5,075 nucleotides of DNA from Pseudomonadota bacterium (GTDB lineage Bacteria; Pseudomonadota; Gammaproteobacteria; Burkholderiales; Ferrovaceae), in assembly GCA_021804345.1 (NCBI GenBank), contig JAJZHV010000100.1, forward strand, positions 1-5,075. The letters are read 5' to 3'. A program made the position numbers and the translations under genes. This document shows, piece by piece, positions 1-5,075 of this stretch; the first letter of the stretch is position 1; each line of letters starts with the position of its first letter. Below the pieces are notes generated by a model, which searched no databases, had not been told where the DNA came from, and worked only from the letters and a program-made list of their open reading frames with translations.

Positions 1-869
1 AAGAAATTTCTCACAGTATCAACACCGTGACTCATCTGGTGGAGGAGACCACCGTAGAAAGTCGCAGCATTCACGATGCACAGTCCACCGCTCAGACCCT
101 GATCCATTCTGCCTCCAAACTCTTCATGGAAATGGTTCACGATTTTGAAGCGGCAGACAGCCAATTAAGCCACATATCCAATGCCACCAATGAAATCAGC
201 CATGCCAACAGTCAAACCCATGCCCATGTTACCGAAATTCGTCAGATGGCGGTTCAGATCAACACCAGCATGACCGAATCCCTGGACAACTCCAATCATC
301 TGCGTCTTTCCACTGAAAAAATTCAGGAGATGGTGGCGCAGTTTCGCATTGGGGCTGGTAATTTCGATTTCAACCTGGATTTGGTCAAGACCTATCGTGA
401 TCGGTTGCAGGACATGATTCAACACATGGCACAGCAGGGACTGCCCCTGTTTGACCGGCAATATCGCCCCATTCCCAATACCCAGCCACAAAAATACAGC
501 ACAGGATATGACCGGGATTTTGAACAGCAGGTGCAACCCGTCATCGATGAACTGTTACAGCAGGCCAAGGGGGCCACTTTTGCGCTCTGTGTGGATGTGA
601 ATGGCTACGGCCCCACGCATAACAGCAAGTACTCTCGGCCCGTCACCGGCCATCTGGAACAAGATCTGGCGCATAGTCGGGATAAACGGATTTTTAATGA
701 TCCTACGGGATTTCGTGCCGCACAAAGCATGCAACCTAGTCTGCTGCAAACCTACATGCGCGATACGGGAGAAATTTTGAACGACCTGTCCATGCCCATC
801 GAGGTGCAGGGTCAGCATTGGGGTGCGTTACGGGTTGGGTTTATTCCGGAAAGCCTGATCGCGGAATGA
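1..869 (+). CDS. Methyl-accepting chemotaxis protein, C-terminal part (5' truncated by window edge), with an extra C-terminal sensor-like domain
   Basis: This is the 3' end of a chemoreceptor gene. The reading frame is open to the window edge (first complete codon at 3), so the GTG at 27 is an internal Val codon and not a start. About 288 residues are visible. Residues 1-115 form a long polar alpha-helical stretch with regular hydrophobic spacing, starting EISHSINTV. This matches the return helix just after the kinase-contacting hairpin tip of MCPs; the tip itself lies upstream, outside the window. After a short linker, residues 125-280 form a globular domain with the motifs CVDVNGYGPTHN, KRIFND, LLQTYMRDTGE and HWGALRVGF. 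I recognise this as the PAS/Cache-like cytoplasmic domain found behind the signalling domain in some proteobacterial chemoreceptors. Its ligand is unknown to me. There is no C-terminal NWETF-like CheR tether. The protein is expected to signal through CheW/CheA. The N-terminal sensor and any membrane helices cannot be seen. Confidence 0.88.
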   Translation, partial: EISHSINTVTHLVEETTVESRSIHDAQSTAQTLIHSASKLFMEMVHDFEAADSQLSHISNATNEISHANSQTHAHVTEIRQMAVQINTSMTESLDNSNHLRLSTEKIQEMVAQFRIGAGNFDFNLDLVKTYRDRLQDMIQHMAQQGLPLFDRQYRPIPNTQPQKYSTGYDRDFEQQVQPVIDELLQQAKGATFALCVDVNGYGPTHNSKYSRPVTGHLEQDLAHSRDKRIFNDPTGFRAAQSMQPSLLQTYMRDTGEILNDLSMPIEVQGQHWGALRVGFIPESLIAE

Positions 870-925
870 CCGGCCGGAGATTGACCTTCCTGTTGCCCTC
901 CACAGCGCCGTATCCAGAGCAGCCT
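870..925. other. Convergent intergenic gap between chemoreceptor and apbE
   Basis: This 56-nt gap separates two genes that point at each other. I find no hairpin followed by a T-run on either strand. The only symmetry is the 8-bp palindrome CCGGCCGG at 870-877, directly after the chemoreceptor stop codon, and it lacks the features of an intrinsic terminator. Termination here may be Rho-dependent, or transcripts may overlap as antisense RNAs. That is inference. Confidence 0.6.
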
Positions 926-1924
926 TCAGGCGATCAGATGCGCCGTAATCCCCTGGGGGGCAACAAAGATAGCCTGCTCGGCACCCGCTGCCCGCAATAA
1001 CTCCAGGCGTTTGGCCTGGGGCACCATCAACAGAGCCGTGGATAATCCGTCTGCGATCATGCCCGAGAGCGCGACCACAGAGACACCCTGCAACGCTGGT
1101 GCGGTCATTCCGGTACGGGTATCGAAAATATGGGTAAAACGACCGGCAGGATCGAGCAAGGTGCCATAACCCCCCGAAGTAGCCACACAACGATCCACCA
1201 CTTCGATGGTATCCAGCACTTCCTCGGGATTGGCGGGGTTGGCAAGCGCCAGGCGCCAGGCGGTGCCATCGGGTTTGTGGGACAGGGCCAAGGGCTCGCC
1301 CATGTCCACCAACATTCGATCAAACCCATGAGCGCGTAATATCTCTGCCACGCGGTCGGTGATATACCCCTGTGCCCCGCCATTCAGCGTTAAACCCATC
1401 CCGGGTTGCTGCAAAACGATACGACCCTGCTCGGGGTCGAGGCTGACCGCCCGCCAATTGACCAACTGCAGGGCGGCCTTAAGCACCTTGGGCGTAGGTC
1501 CGGCCGGGTCGGCGTTGGGTTGGCTGAAATGACGCTGATACACGGTCCACAGAGGCTGAACCGTGGGGTCGTAAACGCCATCGCTCAACTGGGCCAGATG
1601 CAGGGCGCGCTGCAACAGACGAACCAAATCTGGTGGTGCGGCCTGCAGTTCACCCTCGCGATTGAGTCGCCGCAAGGCGCTATCTGTGCGTTGCAAGCTG
1701 AAAATGGACTCCAATCGCGCCAGTTCACCCAGCGCCGCATGAATGGCCGCCTGGGCGCGTCCCGCTTGCTGGTGATACAGTCGGATGCTGGCCGGCGCAC
1801 CCAGAGCCACACCCTCCCATTGTGCCATCTGCACGGGATGCCTGGTCCAACGCAGGCTTAGCGGAATACCCACTCCCATGGCCAGCAAAGTCAAAAAGCG
1901 GCGACGCTGTATGTTCAAAGCCAT
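926..1924 (-). CDS. apbE: FAD:protein FMN transferase, ApbE family (NosX-like), Tat-exported
   Basis: This 332-residue protein has the usual length for the ApbE family, which uses FAD and Mg2+ to attach FMN covalently to a Thr/Ser of target proteins outside the cytoplasm. The N-terminus carries a twin-arginine export signal (QRRRFLTLLAMGVG, residues 6-19), implying folded export to the periplasm. No Cys follows the signal, and the only Cys is at 246, so this is not a lipoprotein. Family motifs in order are LGAPASIRLY (41-50), FSLQRTDSALRRLNR (75-89), SDGVYDPTVQPLW (114-126), LNGGAQGYITDRVAEILRAH (180-199), MLVDMGE (204-210), ATSGGYG (248-254), HIFDTRTG (265-272) and MIADGLSTALLM (289-300), where D291 matches the family's metal-binding Asp. 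The LGA and VDMGE variants resemble NosX more than classical ApbE. The start is fixed by a GAGGAG ribosome site. It lies 39 nt downstream of a nosR-like gene whose FMN domain is its probable substrate. Family assignment is firm; the NosX label is inference. Confidence 0.93.
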   Translation of the reverse strand: MALNIQRRRFLTLLAMGVGIPLSLRWTRHPVQMAQWEGVALGAPASIRLYHQQAGRAQAAIHAALGELARLESIFSLQRTDSALRRLNREGELQAAPPDLVRLLQRALHLAQLSDGVYDPTVQPLWTVYQRHFSQPNADPAGPTPKVLKAALQLVNWRAVSLDPEQGRIVLQQPGMGLTLNGGAQGYITDRVAEILRAHGFDRMLVDMGEPLALSHKPDGTAWRLALANPANPEEVLDTIEVVDRCVATSGGYGTLLDPAGRFTHIFDTRTGMTAPALQGVSVVALSGMIADGLSTALLMVPQAKRLELLRAAGAEQAIFVAPQGITAHLIA

Positions 1925-1931
1925 GGGAAGG

Positions 1932-1937
1932 CTCCTC
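1932..1937 (-). promoter_or_regulatory. Ribosome binding site of apbE
   Basis: On the minus strand GAGGAG sits 7 nt upstream of the ATG at 1924-1922. This is a near-ideal Shine-Dalgarno site. It supports that start and gives the protein an intact twin-arginine signal. It lies inside the 39-nt gap after the nosR-like stop codon, which fits translation from a shared transcript. Confidence 0.75.
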
Positions 1938-1963
1938 TACCAAGTTGCAATGGATAACGCCGG

Positions 1964-4138
1964 TCAATCATGGGACACCACAGGGCGTATCCGGATGGTT
2001 TTGCCTTTACGCGCATAGAGCAGTTTGGGCGAACACCGCTGGTCATCATGAAAAACCCCCACGCAATCCAGACACTGAAAGCAGTCGGTATACACAATTT
2101 CCCCCGTGGGTTTGATTGCCTGATACTGACAGAGATTTTTGCACTTTTGACAAGGTTGCCCGCATTCCGGAATTCGCGGCAACCAGTTCCAGCGCCGTAA
2201 ACGTCCGCCCAGTGCCATCAGGGCCCCCAAGGGGCAAAGAAAGCGGCAAAAGAACTTGTAGACGAAGGCCCCTGCTGCCAACATCGATAGGGCCCATAAC
2301 AGGTACGGCCATTCTCGCTGAAAGCCCACCGTAATGGCCGTCTTGAAGGGCTCTACCTCCACCCCCCGCTCGGCCAGAGTGGGCCAGGCAAAGGCGCTGA
2401 GGGCTAAAACCCCCAGCAGCAGTAGGGGAAGACGCGATAGCCAGGGCAGCCAGGTGGCGGGCAGATGACGTTGTGGCAGGCGCACCAGTTGCGCCCCAAT
2501 GCCCACGAATTCTTGCAAGGCACCAAAAGGGCAGAGCCAGCCACAAAAGGTGCCTCGCCCCCAGACCACCCAACTGATCAGGGTAAAGCCAATCAGCAAC
2601 AGGGATACCGGGTCATACAAAAAACTACTGAGATTGCCCCCCGCGTGCAGGGTTTTGACGGCCCCAGTCACCTGGACGATGGACAGTTGTCCCTGTGCAT
2701 GCCACCCCAGATAAACTAGGGTAAAGGCCAAGAAACCCAGACGAAACCCCTTGAGCCGACGCGGATCCCGGCTCAGCAGGCGGGGGCGCAGCAAAACGGC
2801 CGAAAGCAGCAACAACGCCAGGGCGATGATGCTGAGATCCGGCCAGCGCGCCTGCCACGCCTGAACCCATTCCGGCAACGGTTGTGGCGGATATTCCACC
2901 AAATGGGCGGGTAAGGTGTAGGGAAGCGTGATCTGTTTTTTGGTGATCTGGGACATGATGGCCCCATGGGTGCGCGTAACCGTCAGATCAAAGGTCATGG
3001 GCTGGCCCATGTCCAGTCCACTATGGGGAATGCCCGCAACGATCAGGGCCGAGGTCACCCCCTGCAAGGGGGGGATTTTGGCTTCGTCCATGTTGGCGTC
3101 ACGCAGTTCGTAGGGCAGACCGTTTTGGGTCAACTCCAAACGCTGGGGCACGCTTCCGGGGGTAAAGTCCTCCTCTACCAGCGCATACCGTCCACGTGTG
3201 GCAATCCAGAAGGCCGCGCGGTCCTCCTGCAGGGTGGATTGAAGCGCCTTCCAGCCGGCTTCCCCCAACAGGTTTTTGCCCACCAGAGGCGCGTTGAGAT
3301 AGGCCACATACAAGTCTGCGAACAGGTCTTGCGGATGACGCAGGGCTTCTTCGTCCTCCCCTGCGTTGTCGGTTCCCGCAAACAAGTGCTCCAGATCCCC
3401 ATTGGTCAACACCACATGCTGGACATACCCTTTTTGGAGCAAGGTCTGAAAATCCATGGGACTAAAGGGCACAGGTTTCAACACGGCCGGCAGCGCCGAA
3501 CCGCTGCGGGGCGCAAAGCCCAGCTTGGCGCGCGCCACCACCAGGGCGGCATTGAGAATGGTTTGATTGACCACCCGGATGGAAGCCGTGGCTTTGGCCA
3601 CACCGTCCACCACCACCCGATGGGATCCCCCTCCGACAGATCGGCTTTGGTGACCATAACCGCTGGCCACGGTCACCTCCTGGGCCAGGTTAACGCCTTC
3701 GTATTGTTTGAGAAAATCGATGAGCGGGCCAGGGCCCAGACCACTCAAAAAAACCGGCTCATGCTGATGCACAAGCGCCACACTCTGGTAGTTGCCTTTG
3801 GCATCCAGTTCCACCAAGAGATCGATGGGGCTTCCTTCAAACCCCGGTATGGGGGCCAAATCCACGGTTTCAAACACATAGCCCACGGGCGTATTACCCG
3901 GGGCGGCTTGATCATAGAGCGGCCAGACGGGAGGGTCCTTGAGCTTTTCTCCCACGCGCAGGGCGCTTCCGCTGGCACTGGCGGCCCCTTCCCGGGCCAC
4001 ACGGTCCTTATAGCGTTGCACGATATCAGCCTGGGATAATTCGCCGGCCACAACGCTAACCTGCAGACATAAGAGCAGAAAGAAACGCAAGCAATGGATC
4101 ATAATGTGACGATTGAGCATGGCAAAATTTGGCGACAT
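1964..4138 (-). CDS. nosR: NosR-family membrane flavo/iron-sulfur electron transfer protein (FMN-binding domain + 4Fe-4S)
   Basis: Its 724 residues match the normal NosR length. A hydrophobic N-terminal segment (about 14-31, possible cleavage VVA/GE) leads into a periplasmic part. This begins with the NosR hallmarks VWPLY (71-75), GYVFETVDLAPIPGFEGSPI (86-105) and HEPVFLSGLG (126-135). The FMN-binding domain (about 84-205) ends in DGVAKATASIRVV (178-190), where T184 is the likely covalent FMN site. A periplasmic domain of unclear fold follows (206-430). Membrane helices lie at about 435-450, 467-483, 509-527, 566-587 and 609-628. CGWLCP (532-537) and CRFLCP (631-636) fall on the predicted cytoplasmic side, followed by ferredoxin-like Cys clusters at 659-670 and 686-702. 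In denitrifiers NosR passes electrons to N2O reductase and supports its expression. No other nos gene is visible here, so the acceptor is uncertain, and relatives such as CprC/PceC are alternatives. Start: the first ATG (4138) lies only about 10 nt past a probable transcription start. M7 (4120) and M13 (4102) are alternatives, and M13 gives the neatest signal peptide. No candidate has a clear Shine-Dalgarno site. Confidence 0.9.
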   Translation of the reverse strand: MSPNFAMLNRHIMIHCLRFFLLLCLQVSVVAGELSQADIVQRYKDRVAREGAASASGSALRVGEKLKDPPVWPLYDQAAPGNTPVGYVFETVDLAPIPGFEGSPIDLLVELDAKGNYQSVALVHQHEPVFLSGLGPGPLIDFLKQYEGVNLAQEVTVASGYGHQSRSVGGGSHRVVVDGVAKATASIRVVNQTILNAALVVARAKLGFAPRSGSALPAVLKPVPFSPMDFQTLLQKGYVQHVVLTNGDLEHLFAGTDNAGEDEEALRHPQDLFADLYVAYLNAPLVGKNLLGEAGWKALQSTLQEDRAAFWIATRGRYALVEEDFTPGSVPQRLELTQNGLPYELRDANMDEAKIPPLQGVTSALIVAGIPHSGLDMGQPMTFDLTVTRTHGAIMSQITKKQITLPYTLPAHLVEYPPQPLPEWVQAWQARWPDLSIIALALLLLSAVLLRPRLLSRDPRRLKGFRLGFLAFTLVYLGWHAQGQLSIVQVTGAVKTLHAGGNLSSFLYDPVSLLLIGFTLISWVVWGRGTFCGWLCPFGALQEFVGIGAQLVRLPQRHLPATWLPWLSRLPLLLLGVLALSAFAWPTLAERGVEVEPFKTAITVGFQREWPYLLWALSMLAAGAFVYKFFCRFLCPLGALMALGGRLRRWNWLPRIPECGQPCQKCKNLCQYQAIKPTGEIVYTDCFQCLDCVGVFHDDQRCSPKLLYARKGKTIRIRPVVSHD
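2033..2164 (-). other. Cytoplasmic ferredoxin-like domain with two 4Fe-4S cysteine sets
   Basis: The first set is CGQPCQKCKNLC (residues 659-670, C-x3-C-x2-C-x3-C). The second is CFQCLDCVGVFHDDQRC (686-702, C-x2-C-x2-C-x7-C). All eight Cys are present, so two [4Fe-4S] clusters are plausible. Neither set has the usual CP ending. Position four is followed by Gln in the first set, and by Ser-Pro in the second after a lengthened HDD-containing loop, which I recognise from NosR proteins. The chain ends 22 residues later. Confidence 0.8.
2234..2248 (-). other. Second CxxxCP cysteine motif (after last helix)
   Basis: Residues 631-635 (CRFLC, followed by Pro and LGALMAL) repeat the C-x3-C-P-x-GAL pattern of the first motif. 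They lie directly after the last predicted membrane helix. The pairing of two such loops, each following a helix, is the usual architecture of this membrane ferredoxin group. Confidence 0.75.
2531..2545 (-). other. First CxxxCP cysteine motif (after third C-terminal helix)
   Basis: Residues 532-536 (CGWLC, followed by Pro and FGALQE) form the first of two CxxxCP motifs characteristic of NosR and related membrane ferredoxins (NapH, CcoG, PceC). It sits just after a membrane helix on the predicted cytoplasmic side. In NosR the two motifs are conserved. Whether they bind a metal centre or serve redox chemistry cannot be read from sequence. Confidence 0.75.
3581..3607 (-). other. Predicted covalent FMN attachment motif in the NosR-like protein
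   Basis: These codons give DGVAKATAS (residues 178-186). They occupy the place of the D-x-x-SGAT-x-[ST] flavinylation motif known from NqrC, RnfG and NosR, in which the Thr of SGAT receives FMN. Here SGAT reads AKAT: T184 and the preceding Ala are kept, while the Ser and Gly are replaced. The following hydrophobic stretch (IRVVNQTILNAALVVA) matches the helix that normally follows the motif. Assignment is by position and pattern only. Confidence 0.65.
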
Positions 4139-4155
4139 GGTACAACAGCGTACCC

Positions 4156-4161
4156 ATTATA
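4156..4161 (-). promoter_or_regulatory. Candidate promoter -10 box of the nosR-apbE unit
   Basis: On the minus strand TATAAT is a perfect sigma-70 -10 hexamer. No good -35 lies at 16-18 nt spacing; the nearest candidate is a TTGGGC-like hexamer at 4183-4188, about 21 nt away, which is too far to be convincing. Transcription would begin near 4149-4150, about 10 nt before the first ATG. No FNR/DNR-type TTGAT-N4-ATCAA box is visible between here and the porin terminator, so the weak -35 leaves room for an unrecognised activator. Confidence 0.45.
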
Positions 4162-4206
4162 AGGAGCACACGCACGAATCATGCCCAAATCTGAAGACTG
4201 GCGGAT

Positions 4207-4242
4207 TAGCGCAGGACGATCCGGGCGGAGCGCCCTGCGCTA
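4207..4242. repeat. Perfect 9-bp inverted repeat with a nested smaller hairpin
   Basis: TAGCGCAGG (4207-4215) is repeated inverted as CCTGCGCTA (4234-4242) around an 18-nt loop. Inside it, GGGCG (4223-4227) and CGCCC (4231-4235) could form an alternative 5-bp stem with a 3-nt loop that overlaps the outer right arm by two bases. Neither strand carries a T-run after the structure, so it is not a standard terminator. It lies between the porin terminator and the candidate nosR promoter. Possible roles are an operator, an mRNA-end stabiliser or a dispersed palindrome. Confidence 0.7.
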
Positions 4243-4247
4243 TGCAT

Positions 4248-4274
4248 AAAAAGACCCCGCCGTAAGGCGGGGCT
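4248..4274 (-). terminator. Rho-independent terminator of the porin gene
   Basis: Read on the minus strand, the stem GGGG-GC-rich pair CCCCGCC/GGCGGGG (arms at 4272-4266 and 4261-4255) has a 4-nt TTAC loop and is followed by TC and TTTTT (4252-4248). A 7-bp all-GC stem with a tetraloop and U-tract is a textbook intrinsic terminator. It begins about 27 nt after the porin stop codon. No T-run follows on the plus strand, so it acts in one direction only. Confidence 0.9.
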
Positions 4275-4300
4275 GATCATGTCTGAGGGGATCAAAAAAA

Positions 4301-5075
4301 TTAGAAGGAGTGCGTCATCCCCAGGGCCAGGGCATTTTGCACGGCATTTCCAACAGCAGCCACGTTTGCAGCGCCATCGTTATACAGGGCGTTCCAGCCA
4401 CCAACTCCCTTGCCATCGGAACGGTCTGCCAACACCCACACGCTGGTGGACTTGGACATGGTGTACTTCAGACTGATGGAAGACACGGTAGGCGTGACAT
4501 TGCTCACGTTATCCTTCATGGATACGTAGTTGACGACGCCCTGGAGTTTGGGGGTGAAGTTGTAGCCCAGACCCACTTCGTAGCCGGTGGAATCCACGCA
4601 GGTGGCCGGGTTAAGAATTGAGGTTTCCACTACTCCTGCTCCCGCGGTGCAATTGGGAACACCAGAGGTCTTGAAGGTGTTGACCTGGGCTGCAAACAGC
4701 CAGTCATTCCAGTTATATTTGGCACCCACCAAGCCCTTGGTGAGTGTTTCGGCTGAGGGGTTTGTTAGTCCGACAGGTGAAGGTGCGCCGTTAGGCAATG
4801 AAGTAAAATTGCTTGTACCGGAGTTACTTTGATGCATGACCTCATACCCGGCATTCAAGTTCAAGCCATTGGCCGAATAGTTGATCAGGGCATTGAACCC
4901 CGAGTTGGGGCCCATGGTACCGGCTGCGCCACCAAATACATAGCCCAATTGGACCGTGGTGTCATAAAACTTGGTGCTCTTCCAGGTGATCATGTCGTTG
5001 GTGAACACACCCACCATGGAATTGTTGTTAACACCCGAACCGTAGGCCAGCTGACCATTCAGGGCCAGAGAGCCG
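4301..5075 (-). CDS. General porin, Gram-negative outer-membrane beta-barrel (N-terminus truncated by window edge)
   Basis: The frame stays open from the TAA at 4301-4303 to the right edge of the window, giving 257 visible residues. The first is the Gly codon at 5072-5074, so the Met codon at 5015-5017 is internal. The sequence alternates polar and hydrophobic residues in strands ended by turns, as in trimeric general porins of the OmpC/PorB type. Examples are FNALINYSANGLNLNAGYEV (residues 60-79), GLVGAKYNWNDWLFAAQVN (114-132), GYEVGLGYNFTPKLQGVVNY (164-183) and SISLKYTMSKSTSVWVLADR (199-218). It ends in LGMTHSF, with the C-terminal Phe that the BAM assembly machinery recognises. Length suggests roughly the last two thirds of a 350-400 residue porin; signal peptide and first strands are missing. 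Two Cys (142 and 159) lie in one putative loop, which is unusual for a porin. Its strong terminator separates it from the nosR-like gene. Substrate specificity cannot be read. Confidence 0.88.
   Translation of the reverse strand, partial: GSLALNGQLAYGSGVNNNSMVGVFTNDMITWKSTKFYDTTVQLGYVFGGAAGTMGPNSGFNALINYSANGLNLNAGYEVMHQSNSGTSNFTSLPNGAPSPVGLTNPSAETLTKGLVGAKYNWNDWLFAAQVNTFKTSGVPNCTAGAGVVETSILNPATCVDSTGYEVGLGYNFTPKLQGVVNYVSMKDNVSNVTPTVSSISLKYTMSKSTSVWVLADRSDGKGVGGWNALYNDGAANVAAVGNAVQNALALGMTHSF

Noticed and set aside
27..29. GTG as start of the chemoreceptor gene
   Set aside because: The frame is open upstream to the window edge and encodes EISHSINT, which matches the post-hairpin helix of MCPs. 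The codon is therefore an internal Val.
870..877. CCGGCCGG palindrome after the chemoreceptor stop
   Set aside because: It has no loop and no T-run, and an 8-bp GC palindrome is expected by chance in GC-rich DNA.
1406..1861. A 151-codon plus-strand open frame inside apbE
   Set aside because: It is fully antisense to conserved ApbE motifs, has no domain or signal of its own and no credible ribosome site.
2046..2573. A 175-codon minus-strand open frame in another frame of the nosR-like gene
   Set aside because: It covers the iron-sulfur region in the wrong frame, and its sequence is an Ala/Gly/Arg-rich shadow with no family features.
2966..4039. A 357-codon open frame on the plus strand, antisense to the nosR-like gene
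   Set aside because: It lies wholly opposite a gene with strong family motifs. Its translation is rich in Gly, His and Gln with no recognisable domain. Its openness follows from the codon bias of the opposite strand.
4067..4102. Lipoprotein signal in the nosR-like N-terminus (LLLC, residues 21-24)
   Set aside because: A lipobox needs a small residue (Gly, Ala or Ser) before the Cys, and here it is Leu. A VVA/GE signal-peptidase site or an uncleaved helix fits better.
4274..4300. TGATC/GATCA symmetry (4274-4278 and 4290-4294) next to a run of seven A after the porin stop
   Set aside because: The stem is only 5 bp, and on the minus strand the T-run precedes it instead of following it, so it cannot be an intrinsic terminator. 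Probably chance.

Overview
The window is a four-gene segment from a Gram-negative bacterium. It holds a beta-barrel porin ending in Phe, a Tat-exported flavin transferase, an inner-membrane flavo/iron-sulfur protein of the NosR family and a chemoreceptor. Protein style and the moderately GC-rich sequence fit a beta/gammaproteobacterium in the broad sense, including Acidithiobacillia-like lineages. I cannot name the species from sequence alone.

Layout, left to right. The left edge (about 1-869, + strand) is the 3' end of a methyl-accepting chemotaxis gene whose start lies outside the window. It meets, tail to tail across a 56-nt gap, a two-gene minus-strand unit: an ApbE/NosX-type FAD:protein FMN transferase (926-1924), preceded in transcription order by a full-length NosR-family protein (1964-4138). 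These two genes are 39 nt apart and are very probably co-transcribed. A 162-nt intergenic region (4139-4300) holds a candidate -10 box for the nosR-like gene, a 9-bp perfect inverted repeat and a clear Rho-independent terminator. The terminator ends the next minus-strand gene, a general porin (4301 to the right edge) whose N-terminus is cut off by the window.

How the genes work together. The central pair is functionally coupled. ApbE enzymes attach FMN covalently to a Thr in FMN-binding domains outside the cytoplasm, and the NosR-like protein carries such a domain (residues about 84-205, candidate acceptor T184). It also has membrane helices, two CxxxCP motifs and a C-terminal ferredoxin-like region. 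The inference is a transmembrane electron conduit between the cytoplasm or quinone pool and a periplasmic acceptor, matured by the neighbouring ApbE. In denitrifiers this partnership (NosR-NosX) serves nitrous oxide reductase, but no nosZ, nosDFY or nosL is visible here. The pair is closed off by a porin terminator on one side and a convergent chemoreceptor on the other, so its acceptor is open. The porin and chemoreceptor appear to be unrelated neighbours. I see no tRNA, rRNA, CRISPR array or mobile element.
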